A DNA stretch of 64,000 nt from Gammaproteobacteria bacterium (GTDB lineage: Bacteria; Pseudomonadota; Gammaproteobacteria; Competibacterales; Competibacteraceae), in contig JACKMZ010000001.1 in assembly GCA_024235135.1 (NCBI GenBank), forward strand, positions 248,001-312,000. The letters are read 5' to 3'. Below, in pieces: positions 50,185 through 59,454 of this stretch. The notes beneath the pieces were generated by a model. That model was not told the origin of the DNA. It ran no database searches and saw nothing but the letters and a program-made list of their open reading frames with translations. Numbering within the stretch: position 1 is the first letter of the stretch; each line of letters begins with the position of its first letter. A program made the translations under genes and the position numbers.

Positions 50185-50600
50185 TGGCGAACCCCGTTAG
50201 CTCACGCCAACGGGGGTTTTCCCTGTTGGAAGTATTGATTGCCTTCGCCATACTCAGCGTGACGTTAGGCGTGTTGCTGCAGGTGTTCGCGAGCGGGCTG
50301 CGCAATGTGGCCAACGCCGAGGAGTACACACGGGCTTCGCAATACGCGGAGTCCTTGTTGGAACAGCTCGGGACGGCAATACCGGTGGAATCCCAACAGG
50401 GACGGTTCGACGATCAATATCAGTGGCGCATTACGGTAACCCCCTATCCCTTGGAAGACATTTTCGGTGACGAGCCGCCTCAGGCCGATTTGCCCATGGC
50501 GCCCTATCGCGTGGTGGTGGAGGTTTTTTGGCCAGGCGTCGTGCAAGAGCGTTCGGTCAGCCTGGAAACCCTGCGTCTATTGCCCGTGAACAGCGGCTGA
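50184..50600 (+). CDS. gspI: minor pseudopilin GspI
   Basis: A 138-residue pseudopilin. The prepilin site is in SRQRGFSLLEVLIAFAILSV (cleavage before Phe). The globular part carries WRITVTPYPLEDIF and PYRVVVEVFW, as in GspI. It forms part of the pseudopilus tip with GspJ and GspK. The start overlaps the gspH stop by one base. Confidence 0.9.
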   Translation: MANPVSSRQRGFSLLEVLIAFAILSVTLGVLLQVFASGLRNVANAEEYTRASQYAESLLEQLGTAIPVESQQGRFDDQYQWRITVTPYPLEDIFGDEPPQADLPMAPYRVVVEVFWPGVVQERSVSLETLRLLPVNSG

Positions 50601-50609
50601 ACCCTTACC

Positions 50610-51203
50610 ATGTTTCGCCACAAAGGGTTTACCCTGCTGGAATTGATAGTCGCCCTGAGTCTGATGGGGTTGTTGCTGGTTATTCTGTATGGCGGCCTGC
50701 GTTTGGGTATTCGTGGCTGGGACACCGGTGAGCAACGGGCTACGCAACTGAGCGACATCCAACTGGCGCAGGATTTTATCCGTCGGCAACTCAAGCAGTC
50801 CGTGCCTGTTTTTCGCAACGATGAGGAGCAAGGGCAGGTCATCCTGTTTCAGGGAGATGAGCAGCATCTCACCTTTGTGGCGCCCATGTTGTCCTACCTC
50901 GGCATGGGTGGACTGTACGTGTTGGCGCTGGATCGCGTGGAATTGGAAGGCGTGGGTCATTTGCGGCTGCATTGGTATCCTTACCGGCCCGCGGGTGAGG
51001 GCGAGGAGGACGCTCGCGACACGTTGTTGATGGACAATGTATCCCAGGTGCAATGGTCTTATTTCGGCATCGGCCCGGATGATGATGAGGCCCGCTGGTA
51101 CGATCATTGGGACAGCGTTCAGCAGCGTCCCTTTCTGGTGCGATTCAGCCTCGTCGTGCGGGGCGTTGCCTGGCCGGATCTGATTGTGGCCTTGACGGAT
51201 TAG
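50610..51203 (+). CDS. gspJ: minor pseudopilin GspJ
   Basis: A 197-residue pseudopilin. Leader MFRHKG, then FTLLELIVALSLMGLLLVIL with the conserved Glu. The soluble domain carries QDFIRRQLKQSVPVFRNDEE and LRLHWYPYRPAGEGEEDARD, consistent with GspJ. It forms the tip complex with GspI and GspK. It starts 9 bases after gspI. Confidence 0.92.
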   Translation: MFRHKGFTLLELIVALSLMGLLLVILYGGLRLGIRGWDTGEQRATQLSDIQLAQDFIRRQLKQSVPVFRNDEEQGQVILFQGDEQHLTFVAPMLSYLGMGGLYVLALDRVELEGVGHLRLHWYPYRPAGEGEEDARDTLLMDNVSQVQWSYFGIGPDDDEARWYDHWDSVQQRPFLVRFSLVVRGVAWPDLIVALTD

Positions 51204-51210
51204 AAAAACC

Positions 51211-52134
51211 ATGGCTTTTCATCCGCTAGAAGAACGCGGTATCGTGCTGGTCGTCGTGCTATGGATCATTACCTTATTGAGTGTCATGGCTGCCAGCTTT
51301 TCCTATTCGATGCGTACGGAAACCCTGTTGACCGCACACAGCGTGGAGCGTGCTCAGGCACGCGCATTGGCCGAGGCCGGCATAGCCAATGTGATGTTGC
51401 AATCGCTCGATCCTGATCCCCGCCATCGCCAATGGGTCGATGGGGTGGTTCGGGAATGGAATTTTGGGTCGGCCGTGTTGCGTATCGATGCGACGGACGT
51501 CGGTGGCAAGGTCGATATCAACCGTGCCGATCGCAATTTGCTCAAGGGCTTGCTGAAAGCAGCCGGTGTGGCTGACGATCAATTGGACAGTCTATTGGAC
51601 GCCATAGCGGACTGGCGGGATCCGGACGATCTGCGCCGTCTGAATGGGGCCGAGTTGCAGGAATATCAGGCGGCGGGGCGGACGCTGGGTCCGATGAATG
51701 CTCCGTTCACGCGGGTGGAGGAATTGCAGCAGGTGTTGGGGATGACACCCGAGATCTATCAGCGTCTGGAGCCGTGGTTGACGGTTAATTCTTACCAGGC
51801 GGGCGTGGACGTGGGAATAGCCTCGGCAGAGTTGCTGCGCGCTTTGCCGGATGTTGAACCGGAGGTTGTGAATGAGTATTTGAAAGAGCGCGCCGACAGT
51901 CAGGAGCAAGGCCAACCGTTACCGCAACCTCCCCAAGCGATCCGGCCTTATTATGCGCGTAGCCGTGGACTGACCTATCATGTAGTCGTTACCGTGCAAC
52001 TGGAGTCGGGGGCATCCACGTCGATCGAGGCGATTGTGTCGCGTCGGGGTGCCGGCACCGGTAAGCGTCCTCCGGCGGGGGACGATACGGCGGCGGAACC
52101 GTATTCGATACTCGCTTGGCGGGAAGGTCGTTAG
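51211..52134 (+). CDS. gspK: minor pseudopilin GspK
   Basis: A 307-residue large minor pseudopilin. The N-terminal segment GIVLVVVLWIITLLSVMAAS follows the short leader MAFHPLEER; as usual for GspK the conserved Glu5 is absent (Val). The alpha-helical domain contains VDINRADRNLLKGLLKAAGV (helix-hairpin-helix-like) and DAIADWRDPDDLRRLNGAE. It caps the pseudopilus tip. Confidence 0.93.
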   Translation: MAFHPLEERGIVLVVVLWIITLLSVMAASFSYSMRTETLLTAHSVERAQARALAEAGIANVMLQSLDPDPRHRQWVDGVVREWNFGSAVLRIDATDVGGKVDINRADRNLLKGLLKAAGVADDQLDSLLDAIADWRDPDDLRRLNGAELQEYQAAGRTLGPMNAPFTRVEELQQVLGMTPEIYQRLEPWLTVNSYQAGVDVGIASAELLRALPDVEPEVVNEYLKERADSQEQGQPLPQPPQAIRPYYARSRGLTYHVVVTVQLESGASTSIEAIVSRRGAGTGKRPPAGDDTAAEPYSILAWREGR

Positions 52135-52186
52135 ATGACGATGGCGAGCCGAGTAAAACCGCACTCCACAGGATTTTGACCACGCC

Positions 52187-53248
52187 ATGGGTAATTGGCT
52201 CAAGAAATTGAACTTAGGAGCTTTCTGGGCTTGGTGGCAAGCGGGCTTGGCGGCCTGTTTGCCGGGGTCCTTGCGGCGTTCTCTGACGGGAGGTCAGCGC
52301 CGGCTGGTTATTGAAATGGCCAGTGAGGAAGTCCTTCTTTATCAGGAGCAGGCAGGGCACGTCGCTGAGGAATGGGGCCGATATCCCCGACAATCGCTGT
52401 TTCAGCGGGAGTTACCCGTCGCGCTACTTAAAAAGATGCGGAGCCTGCCCTTGACTCTGCGGTTGCCGGCAATCCAATCTCTGCAAAAAACAATCCATTT
52501 GCCAGCACTGGCTGAAACGAATTTACGGCAGGTCGTAGGCTTCGAAATCGGCCGCTATACCCCGTTTAATGCGTCACAAGTTTACTATGATGCCGAGGTG
52601 CTGGAGCATCAGCCAGCCTTGCGCCGTATGCAGGTGCAACTGGTCGCGGTGCCGCGTGCCACGGTCGATATCCTGGTGGAGGAATTGGGGAAAATCGGGT
52701 TGACGCCGACCAGTGTCGATGTCACAGGTAATCCAGGGCTGAATTTGTTACCCGAGGAAAAACGGTCACGTCGCGGCAGGGGTCTGCGTCGTTTGCAATG
52801 GTCGCTGGCGCTGCTTTGTGTGGGTTTGTTGTGCGGTGCCGTTGTACTGCCGCTATGGGAGCAAAGAATGTTAGTCATCAACCTGATGCCCAAGATGGAT
52901 GCCGCCCAAAAAGAAGCGGAAGAAGTACTCACCTTGCGCCAAGACCTGGAAAACGTCATGGAATCTTCGCGCTTTTTGTTGCAGAAGCGGCAGGATACGC
53001 CACTGATGGTCGGATTGCTGCGCGAACTGACGCGAATATTGCCTGACGGAACTTGGGTCGAATATTTGGACATCCGCGGCAATGAAATTCAGATCCGGGG
53101 TCAATCGACACAAGCTTCCGCTTTAATCGGTTTGTTGGAAGCGTCCAAATGGTTACAAGGCGTTACCTTCCGATCGCCCATTACGGCTGACCGCAGAACC
53201 GGCAAGGACCGCTTCCATGTAGCCGCACAGATCGTCAATCCGGCATGA
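52187..53248 (+). CDS. gspL: type II secretion inner membrane protein GspL
   Basis: A 353-residue bitopic protein. The cytoplasmic actin-like domain (residues about 35-200: VIEMASEEVLLYQEQAGHVA, VVGFEIGRYTPFNASQVYY) is followed by a membrane segment (LQWSLALLCVGLLCGAVVLP) and a short periplasmic part. It links GspE to the inner membrane platform. It ends in an ATGA overlap with gspM. Confidence 0.9.
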   Translation: MGNWLKKLNLGAFWAWWQAGLAACLPGSLRRSLTGGQRRLVIEMASEEVLLYQEQAGHVAEEWGRYPRQSLFQRELPVALLKKMRSLPLTLRLPAIQSLQKTIHLPALAETNLRQVVGFEIGRYTPFNASQVYYDAEVLEHQPALRRMQVQLVAVPRATVDILVEELGKIGLTPTSVDVTGNPGLNLLPEEKRSRRGRGLRRLQWSLALLCVGLLCGAVVLPLWEQRMLVINLMPKMDAAQKEAEEVLTLRQDLENVMESSRFLLQKRQDTPLMVGLLRELTRILPDGTWVEYLDIRGNEIQIRGQSTQASALIGLLEASKWLQGVTFRSPITADRRTGKDRFHVAAQIVNPA

Positions 53249-53841
53249 AGATCACCCGGGAACCCAGCGCCATGCATCGCTTGACGGCGGTGTTGCTGCT
53301 CCTGTTGATCGTGGTGGCCGTGGACTGGGTCGTTGAGGAAGTGGTGCTCGCTAGACACGAGTATTACCAGGAGCATATCGAACGCATACAAGACCGCCTG
53401 GAACGAGCCAATAGCTTGTTGGCGCAGCGACCGGAGTTGGAGAAGCAGATCAAGCGTGTCAAACAGAACGAATCCAGCAACGCTTATTATCTCAATCAGG
53501 CGTCGCCGACCATTGCCGCCACGGATTTACAACAGCGGGTCAAAACGGCCATTGAGTCGAATGGCGGGCAATTGATGAGTACGCAGATTTTGCCCGAAAC
53601 CAGCGAAGGGGCATTTACCAAGGTAGCTATCCGGGTTCAAATGACTGGAGATACCGAAGCCTTGCAGAAAACGCTGTACGCTTTGGAAGCGCAGACCCCG
53701 TTATTATTCGTCGATAATATCCAGATACGCGCGCGGCCCGTTCGTCAGCCGCGACGCAGTAGAACAGAACAGCCTAGCGTACAGATCAGTCTGACAACCC
53801 AGTTCGAACTGGCGGGGTATTTAAGAGGCAGTGGTGGTTGA
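53245..53841 (+). CDS. gspM: type II secretion protein GspM
   Basis: A 198-residue bitopic inner membrane protein: membrane segment LTAVLLLLLIVVAVDWVVEE near residues 10-30, a coiled-coil stalk (HIERIQDRLERANSLLAQRP), then a periplasmic ferredoxin-like domain. It binds GspL. It overlaps gspL by four bases and is directly followed by gspN without a gap, the order of the operon supporting the assignment. Confidence 0.88.
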   Translation: MKITREPSAMHRLTAVLLLLLIVVAVDWVVEEVVLARHEYYQEHIERIQDRLERANSLLAQRPELEKQIKRVKQNESSNAYYLNQASPTIAATDLQQRVKTAIESNGGQLMSTQILPETSEGAFTKVAIRVQMTGDTEALQKTLYALEAQTPLLFVDNIQIRARPVRQPRRSRTEQPSVQISLTTQFELAGYLRGSGG

Positions 53842-54576
53842 ATGGCGACCCGGAGCAGTGTGGTAGTCACGTTGTGCCTGGCAGGAAGCACCGCCGTGTT
53901 GGCTGGGATAATCGGCTATGAAATTCTGCACCCTCCCCAACTGACTCTACCCGCCCTCTCCGCCGCTGATAAAAACCCCGCGCCGGCGGATACAACAATC
54001 GGTGAGCCAGTGGCGGCGTTTGCCGCACCCCCGCTGGAAGAGTATGCGGATATTGTTGAGCGTCCTTTGTTTTTGGAAAGTCGGCGGCCGCCCGATCCCA
54101 GTCAGGAGGAAACGGTGGAAGCGGGACCGGCCACTGGCGCCGCCAATGATGAACTGACTTTTCTGCTGCAGGGAGTCATGTTGACGCCACGATCCATGAT
54201 GGCATTACTGCGGATCGAACAACAGAATAAGGTGTTACGATTGCGCATGGGGGATACGTTCGATGACTGGCATGTCGATGCCATTCGCGCCGACGGGGTG
54301 AGTTTGCGCGCGGGGGATCGAGTGGTCGATGTGCCGTTGATCCGTAACAAGCCGGTTCCCAAGAAGCCGCATCCGCAGAGGGGAGGCGGTCGGCGCGCGA
54401 CCGGTGCCAAACAAGCCGAACCGCCGGACAAAACGCCGCGTCGTCCACCGCCCGGTCGGAATATGCGGCCTGAAGCACAAGAAAAGAATAGTCCGAATGC
54501 ATCGGACGATGCCCGAAACCAACAGCCAGATGAAACGGTTAATCCTGATCATGTTGAGGAAACCGCTCAACAATAA
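53842..54576 (+). CDS. gspN: type II secretion protein GspN/GspC-like
   Basis: A 244-residue bitopic protein. One N-terminal membrane segment (VVVTLCLAGSTAVLAGIIGY) is followed by a linker and an HR-like domain (IVERPLFLESRRPP ... ELTFLLQGVMLTP ... NKVLRLRMGDTFDDWHVD ... GDRVVDVPL). This domain resembles the homology region of GspC, and the Xanthomonas XpsN occupies the same operon position and acts in its place. A Pro/Arg-rich tail (about 75 residues) is probably disordered. No separate gspC was seen in the window. Confidence 0.75.
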   Translation: MATRSSVVVTLCLAGSTAVLAGIIGYEILHPPQLTLPALSAADKNPAPADTTIGEPVAAFAAPPLEEYADIVERPLFLESRRPPDPSQEETVEAGPATGAANDELTFLLQGVMLTPRSMMALLRIEQQNKVLRLRMGDTFDDWHVDAIRADGVSLRAGDRVVDVPLIRNKPVPKKPHPQRGGGRRATGAKQAEPPDKTPRRPPPGRNMRPEAQEKNSPNASDDARNQQPDETVNPDHVEETAQQ

Positions 54577-54610
54577 ATGAAATCCGTCGGCTGATAACAA
54601 AGGCAAGCAA

Positions 54611-56905
54611 TTGGCTAATCAATCCTTGTTGTTGATAGGGATGCGTGGTGTCGCGCTAGCGTTGATGTTGAGCGCCTGTACCACCACGCCGACGACCACG
54701 CCGACTCCCGAGGAAAGCCCATCCGCCCAGGAGTGGTTGGCTCAGCAGGCTAAGGCGGCTGAACGGACTTCCAGTGCGCCGACCACTCATTCGGTTGCCC
54801 AACAGGCATTGGAAGACAATGTCAATCAATCTCGCCAGACGGCGGTAACCTTGTTTCCCGGTACGGGCCAGTTCATCAATACCGAAGCGGCGAAAAAGCA
54901 ACCACCACTGAAGGAAGTCGAGGGTGAGGTCACCCTCAACTTCGAGCTAGCGGACATACGCGATGTCGTCAAAGTCATATTCGACACGTTGCAGGAGAAT
55001 TACGTTATTGACCCGGCGGTGCAGGGTGAAGTGACAGTGCAAACCAGCCGCCCCCTGCCCAAGAATATGCTGATTCCAACATTGGAATCGTTTCTGAGCA
55101 TGAATGGCGCCGTATTACTTCATGAACAAGGCGTTTATAAGATTGTTCCCGCCAGTGCCGCAGCGGCTTCGGGGAATTTAACCCCACGGCTCAACGTCGG
55201 GCGGCCGTATCCCGGTTACGGCTTGCGTATCGTTCCCTTGCGATACATCAGTGCTTCCGAAATGCAAAAGATTCTGCAGCCGCTCCTGCCCGATGGCTCG
55301 ATCGTCAGTGCGGACAATGCGCGCAATATGCTGATTCTGGCGGGCTCGGCACAGGAACTTGCCGGTGCTGAGGAAACCATCAATATTTTCGATGTGAATT
55401 GGCTGAAAGGCATGTCCATCGGTATGTACACATTGCAAAACATGGACAGTGAAGTCGTGGCGGGCGAACTGGACAAGATCTTCGGCGAAGGGGCGAATCT
55501 GCCGATTTCGGGGATGATTCGTTTCGTGCCGATCAGCAAGCTCAACGCGATCATGGCGATTACGGCTCAACCGGAATATTTGCAGGAGATCGGTTTCTGG
55601 GTTCAGCGGTTGGATAGCAACGCCGGCGAGCAATTGAATATATATCCGGTACAGAACAGCAAGGCCGAATACGTGGCTTCCCTGCTGGGGGAGATTTTTG
55701 GGGGGGCCACTACCAGCGTCGGTCCCACTACGGGAGGCGAAGTCGCGCCCAGTCTGAACGGTTCTCAATTGTCGTCCGAGTCATTACTTGGCAACAATAC
55801 CAATAGCCAGAACGGTTCCTCCGGTACCGAACCGAAACCGTTGACTCCAGAGCCGACCGCCTCGCGCGCGTCCAGGCAGTCCGCGAGAAGCAGTGGCGGC
55901 GGCGGTGGGCAGTCGAGAATTACCACTGGAGAAGTACGTATCATTGCCGATACCACCAATAATGCTTTGTTGATTTGGGCCAACAAACAGGATTATCAGA
56001 AAATACTGTCAGCTTTGCACCGGTTGGATGTGACACCTCGCCAAGTGCTGGTGGAAGTGACCATCGCCGAAGTGACATTGAGCGGCAGTCTGAAATTCGG
56101 GTTGCAATGGTGGTTCAAAAACGATGTCGGGCGTTTCGGTGGGATCGGTTCTTTAGGGATGCCGATCGATGCGAATGTTAATGACCTCCTGGGGACGGAT
56201 ACGGGTAGGCTGGCCAATCCAACCTCCTTCGTTTATACGTTGAGCGACCAGGCGGGTATCGTTAGGGCGCTGATAGACACTTTGGCGGCTGAGAGCAAGG
56301 TCAGGATTCTTTCTTCGCCACAAGTCATGGTGGTCGACAACCACGAGGCCACGATACGGGTCGGTAATCAACAGCCTATCAGTACGGGATCGACAACTAC
56401 GGATGGTGGCAATGTCAGCGAATCCTTTCAATTAAAGGATACTGGTGTGCTATTGACGGTTGCGCCGCAGATCAACGATGGTGGATTGGTCAATATGGAT
56501 GTAAACCAAGAGGTGATCGATGTAGGGCCCATCGATGCAGCTACCCAACAGCGTTCGTTTTTCGAACGCAGCGTCAAGAGCAAGGTGGCGGTCCAGAGTG
56601 GTCAGACCATCGTGTTGGGTGGCTTGATCAGTGAATCTGTCACGAACGATCGCGGCGGGATACCCGTGCTGTATAAGATTCCGTTCATCGGTCCGTTGTT
56701 TGGTCGCGTTGAGGACAGTACGGATCGTACGGAACTGATCATCCTGATTACGCCACGCATTATTCGGGACAGCGGTGAAGCCCAGCAGGCAACCGAAGAA
56801 CTGAAGCAACGGATGAAAGAGGTGGTGCCTTTCATGGATTTGACGTTCAAAAGCCACCTGGATGAATCCGATAATCGCCGTCTGCAAGACCCTCGTTTCC
56901 GATGA
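54611..56905 (+). CDS. gspD: type II secretion secretin GspD
   Basis: A 764-residue outer membrane secretin. Lipoprotein-like signal LALMLSACTTTP; N0/N1 domains from about residue 100 (VTLNFELADIRDVVKVIFDT); a Gly/Ser-rich linker at about 430-455; then the secretin domain with VEVTIAEVTLSGSLKFGLQW, SSPQVMVVDNHEATIRVGNQ and VQSGQTIVLGGLIS. It forms the channel through which folded substrates leave. TTG 54611 is preferred over ATG 54641: AAAGG lies 7 bases before it and gives a full-length signal peptide. Its last codons overlap the next gene (ATGA). Confidence 0.95.
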   Translation: MANQSLLLIGMRGVALALMLSACTTTPTTTPTPEESPSAQEWLAQQAKAAERTSSAPTTHSVAQQALEDNVNQSRQTAVTLFPGTGQFINTEAAKKQPPLKEVEGEVTLNFELADIRDVVKVIFDTLQENYVIDPAVQGEVTVQTSRPLPKNMLIPTLESFLSMNGAVLLHEQGVYKIVPASAAAASGNLTPRLNVGRPYPGYGLRIVPLRYISASEMQKILQPLLPDGSIVSADNARNMLILAGSAQELAGAEETINIFDVNWLKGMSIGMYTLQNMDSEVVAGELDKIFGEGANLPISGMIRFVPISKLNAIMAITAQPEYLQEIGFWVQRLDSNAGEQLNIYPVQNSKAEYVASLLGEIFGGATTSVGPTTGGEVAPSLNGSQLSSESLLGNNTNSQNGSSGTEPKPLTPEPTASRASRQSARSSGGGGGQSRITTGEVRIIADTTNNALLIWANKQDYQKILSALHRLDVTPRQVLVEVTIAEVTLSGSLKFGLQWWFKNDVGRFGGIGSLGMPIDANVNDLLGTDTGRLANPTSFVYTLSDQAGIVRALIDTLAAESKVRILSSPQVMVVDNHEATIRVGNQQPISTGSTTTDGGNVSESFQLKDTGVLLTVAPQINDGGLVNMDVNQEVIDVGPIDAATQQRSFFERSVKSKVAVQSGQTIVLGGLISESVTNDRGGIPVLYKIPFIGPLFGRVEDSTDRTELIILITPRIIRDSGEAQQATEELKQRMKEVVPFMDLTFKSHLDESDNRRLQDPRFR

Positions 56906-59136
56906 CCATCTCTGAGACTCAGAATAGACAGGCCCAAGTGGCCCAACGCCGCGCTTGGTTGGCGCAGGAAAAAATCCGTTACGAGCAGCTCTGCGAACAA
57001 CGCCCGGATGATTTCCAGGTGTGGTGGAATCTCGGCAGGATCAATTTGGAACTGGGTCTTGCGCAAGGCGCATTGGCGGGATTCGACCAGGCGCTTGCGC
57101 TGAGCCCGAATCATCTGGATGTTTTGATCGCGAAGATTCTGGCCTGTCGGCAAGGCAATCACTTGCGGGAAGGGTTGGAAGCGGCCGAGCAAGCTGAGCG
57201 CATCGCTCCAGACAATAGCGATGTGTTGTTGCATAAAGGTCATTTATTGCGCCTGTTGGGGCAGCCTCAAGAATCTTTGGCGGTACATGAACGCCTGCTC
57301 GGACAGGCTGGTTTATCCGTCCCCAAACGGCTGACCGCGCTATCGGCGAAGGTTGCGATTCTCGCCTCCCTCGATCGGCAGGAAGAGGCGCTGGCAGTAC
57401 TTGCCAAGGGTTTGGCGCTGGCGCCGGACGAGCCCACGCTGTTATTGAACAAAGCCGCACTGCTGGTGCAACTCCAGCGTTATGATGAGGCCTTTGCCTA
57501 TCTGGATGGTATCGCCCAACGACCGCCGCTGCATTTCAAGGCGCTGGCCAACAAAATCCGAGCCTTGGTATCCATGCGGCGGTTTTCGGAAGCCGACCAG
57601 CTTCTGGATGAGTTGCGAGAACGTTATCCACAGCGACAATTGGAGCAGGAATTCGATCCTTTTCAATTGCCCAACCAGATTGTTCCCGAAGACGCCGCTC
57701 CCAAACACATCACGGCTCGCGGGATTTATCTCAGTCGTTTCTACTTCGCCCGGCTTGAATGCGATTGGAAGGATTACGAAAGCGTGGTTGCTGAACTGCC
57801 CGCTTTGTTGCGAGACGATTTGAACCGCTTTGGCAGCATCGCGGGAGCGGAGCCTTTCGCCTTCCTGAGTTTGCCGCTTGATCCGGCGTTTCAAGCGACT
57901 GTCGCGCGTTCGCGTTCCCAGCATATTGCACGGCATGTCGCGCCGCTTCGTGAAACACTTGCCTATGCGTATCCGGGTTTGGAAGCCGGCGAGCGGTTAC
58001 GCATAGGCTATGTATCCGGAGATTTTCGTGACCATGCCACAGCCCATCTGGCGCGTAAGCTATTCCAGGTACACGACAGAACGCGCTTCGAAATTTTTGG
58101 CTACAGCCTGCATCCGAACGATGGTAGCGCCTATTGGAAGGATATTGCTCAAGCCTGTGACCACTTTGTGGATTTGACACGGCTATCGAATGTCGATGCG
58201 GCTCGGCGCATCGCCCAGGATGGTATCCACATCCTGCTCAATCTGCATGGCTATACGCGGTTTTCGCGAACCGAGATCTTCGCCTTGCGACCGGCGCCGC
58301 TTCAGGTCAGTTTCCTGGGGTATCCGGGAACAATGGGCGCCGATTTCATGGATTACATCGTTGCCGATAGGGTGGTGTTGACCGCAGAGGAGCTTAATTG
58401 CTACAGCGAAAAGCCGATTTATTTACCGGATTGCTATCAAATCAACGATAACACGCAGCCCATCAGTTCCACTAGTATGACACGGGCCGCACAAGGTTTG
58501 CCGGACGATGCCTTTGTTTTTTGTTGTTTCAACGGAAGTCAAAAAGTCGATCCGGCGTCTACCGCGTTATGGATGCGAATACTGAAACAAATTCCGGGAA
58601 GCGTGCTGTGGCTGTTAGGAAATGGCGAAAAGATGATGAACAATCTGCGCGCCGCATTCCAAACTCAGGGAATTGACCCGGATCGATTGGTTTTTGCCAA
58701 TCGTGTGCCGAAAGCCGAACATTTGGAACGTCATCGGCTAGCTGATCTGTTTCTGGATTCGGTCGTATACAATGCGCACACCACGGCCAGCGACGCCTTG
58801 TGGGCAGGACTACCAGTGTTGACTCTGTGTGGGCAGACATTCCCCTCCAGGGTTTGCGCTAGCTTGCTTTTTGCCGTAAGATTGACCGAATTAATAACTT
58901 ATAATGCTGACGCCTTTGAACGGCGGGCAATGGAGTTGGCGCGCAAGCCTGACGCATTACAGGAACTTCGGCAGAGACTTGAGTCCGCCCGCTTGCTTTG
59001 CGCACTTTTCGACACCGAGCGTTTCGCCGCTCACCTGGAAAAAGCCTTTTCGATGATATGGACCGTTCATGCGGCGGGCCAAGCGGTGCGGTTATTGGAG
59101 GTAAAGCCTTTGGAATCACGTGATCATGCGCAATAG
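56902..59136 (+). CDS. TPR-SPINDLY (O-GlcNAc transferase-like) glycosyltransferase, GT41 type
   Basis: A 744-residue protein. Residues about 1-260 are TPR-like helical repeats (NLGRINLELGLAQGALAGFD, LLHKGHLLRLLGQPQESLAV). Residues about 330-730 are the GT41 catalytic region: RIGYVSGDFRDHATAHL, GYTRFSRTEIFALRPAPLQV, FLGYPGTMGADFMDYIVAD, FVFCCFNGSQKVDPAS, and HTTASDALWAGLPVLTLCGQTFPSRV. Relatives transfer GlcNAc or other sugars to Ser/Thr of proteins. The start overlaps the gspD stop (ATGA), so it is made with the secretin. It may glycosylate exported proteins or an apparatus part; this is inference. There is no signal peptide. Confidence 0.85.
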   Translation: MTISETQNRQAQVAQRRAWLAQEKIRYEQLCEQRPDDFQVWWNLGRINLELGLAQGALAGFDQALALSPNHLDVLIAKILACRQGNHLREGLEAAEQAERIAPDNSDVLLHKGHLLRLLGQPQESLAVHERLLGQAGLSVPKRLTALSAKVAILASLDRQEEALAVLAKGLALAPDEPTLLLNKAALLVQLQRYDEAFAYLDGIAQRPPLHFKALANKIRALVSMRRFSEADQLLDELRERYPQRQLEQEFDPFQLPNQIVPEDAAPKHITARGIYLSRFYFARLECDWKDYESVVAELPALLRDDLNRFGSIAGAEPFAFLSLPLDPAFQATVARSRSQHIARHVAPLRETLAYAYPGLEAGERLRIGYVSGDFRDHATAHLARKLFQVHDRTRFEIFGYSLHPNDGSAYWKDIAQACDHFVDLTRLSNVDAARRIAQDGIHILLNLHGYTRFSRTEIFALRPAPLQVSFLGYPGTMGADFMDYIVADRVVLTAEELNCYSEKPIYLPDCYQINDNTQPISSTSMTRAAQGLPDDAFVFCCFNGSQKVDPASTALWMRILKQIPGSVLWLLGNGEKMMNNLRAAFQTQGIDPDRLVFANRVPKAEHLERHRLADLFLDSVVYNAHTTASDALWAGLPVLTLCGQTFPSRVCASLLFAVRLTELITYNADAFERRAMELARKPDALQELRQRLESARLLCALFDTERFAAHLEKAFSMIWTVHAAGQAVRLLEVKPLESRDHAQ

Positions 59137-59226
59137 CTGGGCTACGTTGCATCCTCGCAACATAACCATGATTGATCCAGCGCAATCCCTGGGGTTCCCA
59201 CCCGCTCTTGCAATGCTTGGGGCGCT

Positions 59227-59239
59227 GAGGTAGCGTGCT
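59227..59239 (+). promoter_or_regulatory. ops-like element (RfaH recruitment motif candidate)
   Basis: gaggtagcgtgct differs in one base from the core of the E. coli ops element (GGCGGTAGCGTGCT, from memory). An 11-base exact match on one strand is expected about 0.015 times in a window this size. It lies 90 bases after the OGT-type gene and before the next promoter, so a role in read-through of that operon is the only sensible one. Confidence 0.3.
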
Positions 59240-59301
59240 AAATTATCTCAGTCCAACTTTGATGTGTTGTCGAAAAGTTTGTTTTTTACCGCGCTCGTGT
59301 A

Positions 59302-59329
59302 TTGACAACAACAAATTGTTGTGTAAAAT
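59302..59329 (+). promoter_or_regulatory. strong sigma-70 promoter with palindromic operator in spacer
   Basis: TTGACA (59302-59307) and TAAAAT (59324-59329) are separated by 16 bases. The spacer 59308-59322 is an almost complete palindrome: acaacaa-a-ttgttgt. This arrangement suggests a repressor site covering the promoter. It drives the secreted protein gene starting at 59455. Confidence 0.75.
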
Positions 59330-59454
59330 CCACAACAGATGCGGTGTTCTCCATGGCCACCGCGAGAGCGGTGTAAGTTAAGCTGAGCAAGCCTCAAACT
59401 AAACCTGGATTTGTCTTTGACCCCTTAGTCGAAGCTTAAGTAGGAGCTGAAACG

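Larger units (their letters stand above)
59137..59454. other. intergenic region with ops-like element and promoter
   Basis: This 318-base gap contains the ops-like element at 59227 and the strong promoter at 59302, described separately. The remainder (leader 59330-59454) shows no gene. Confidence 0.6.
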
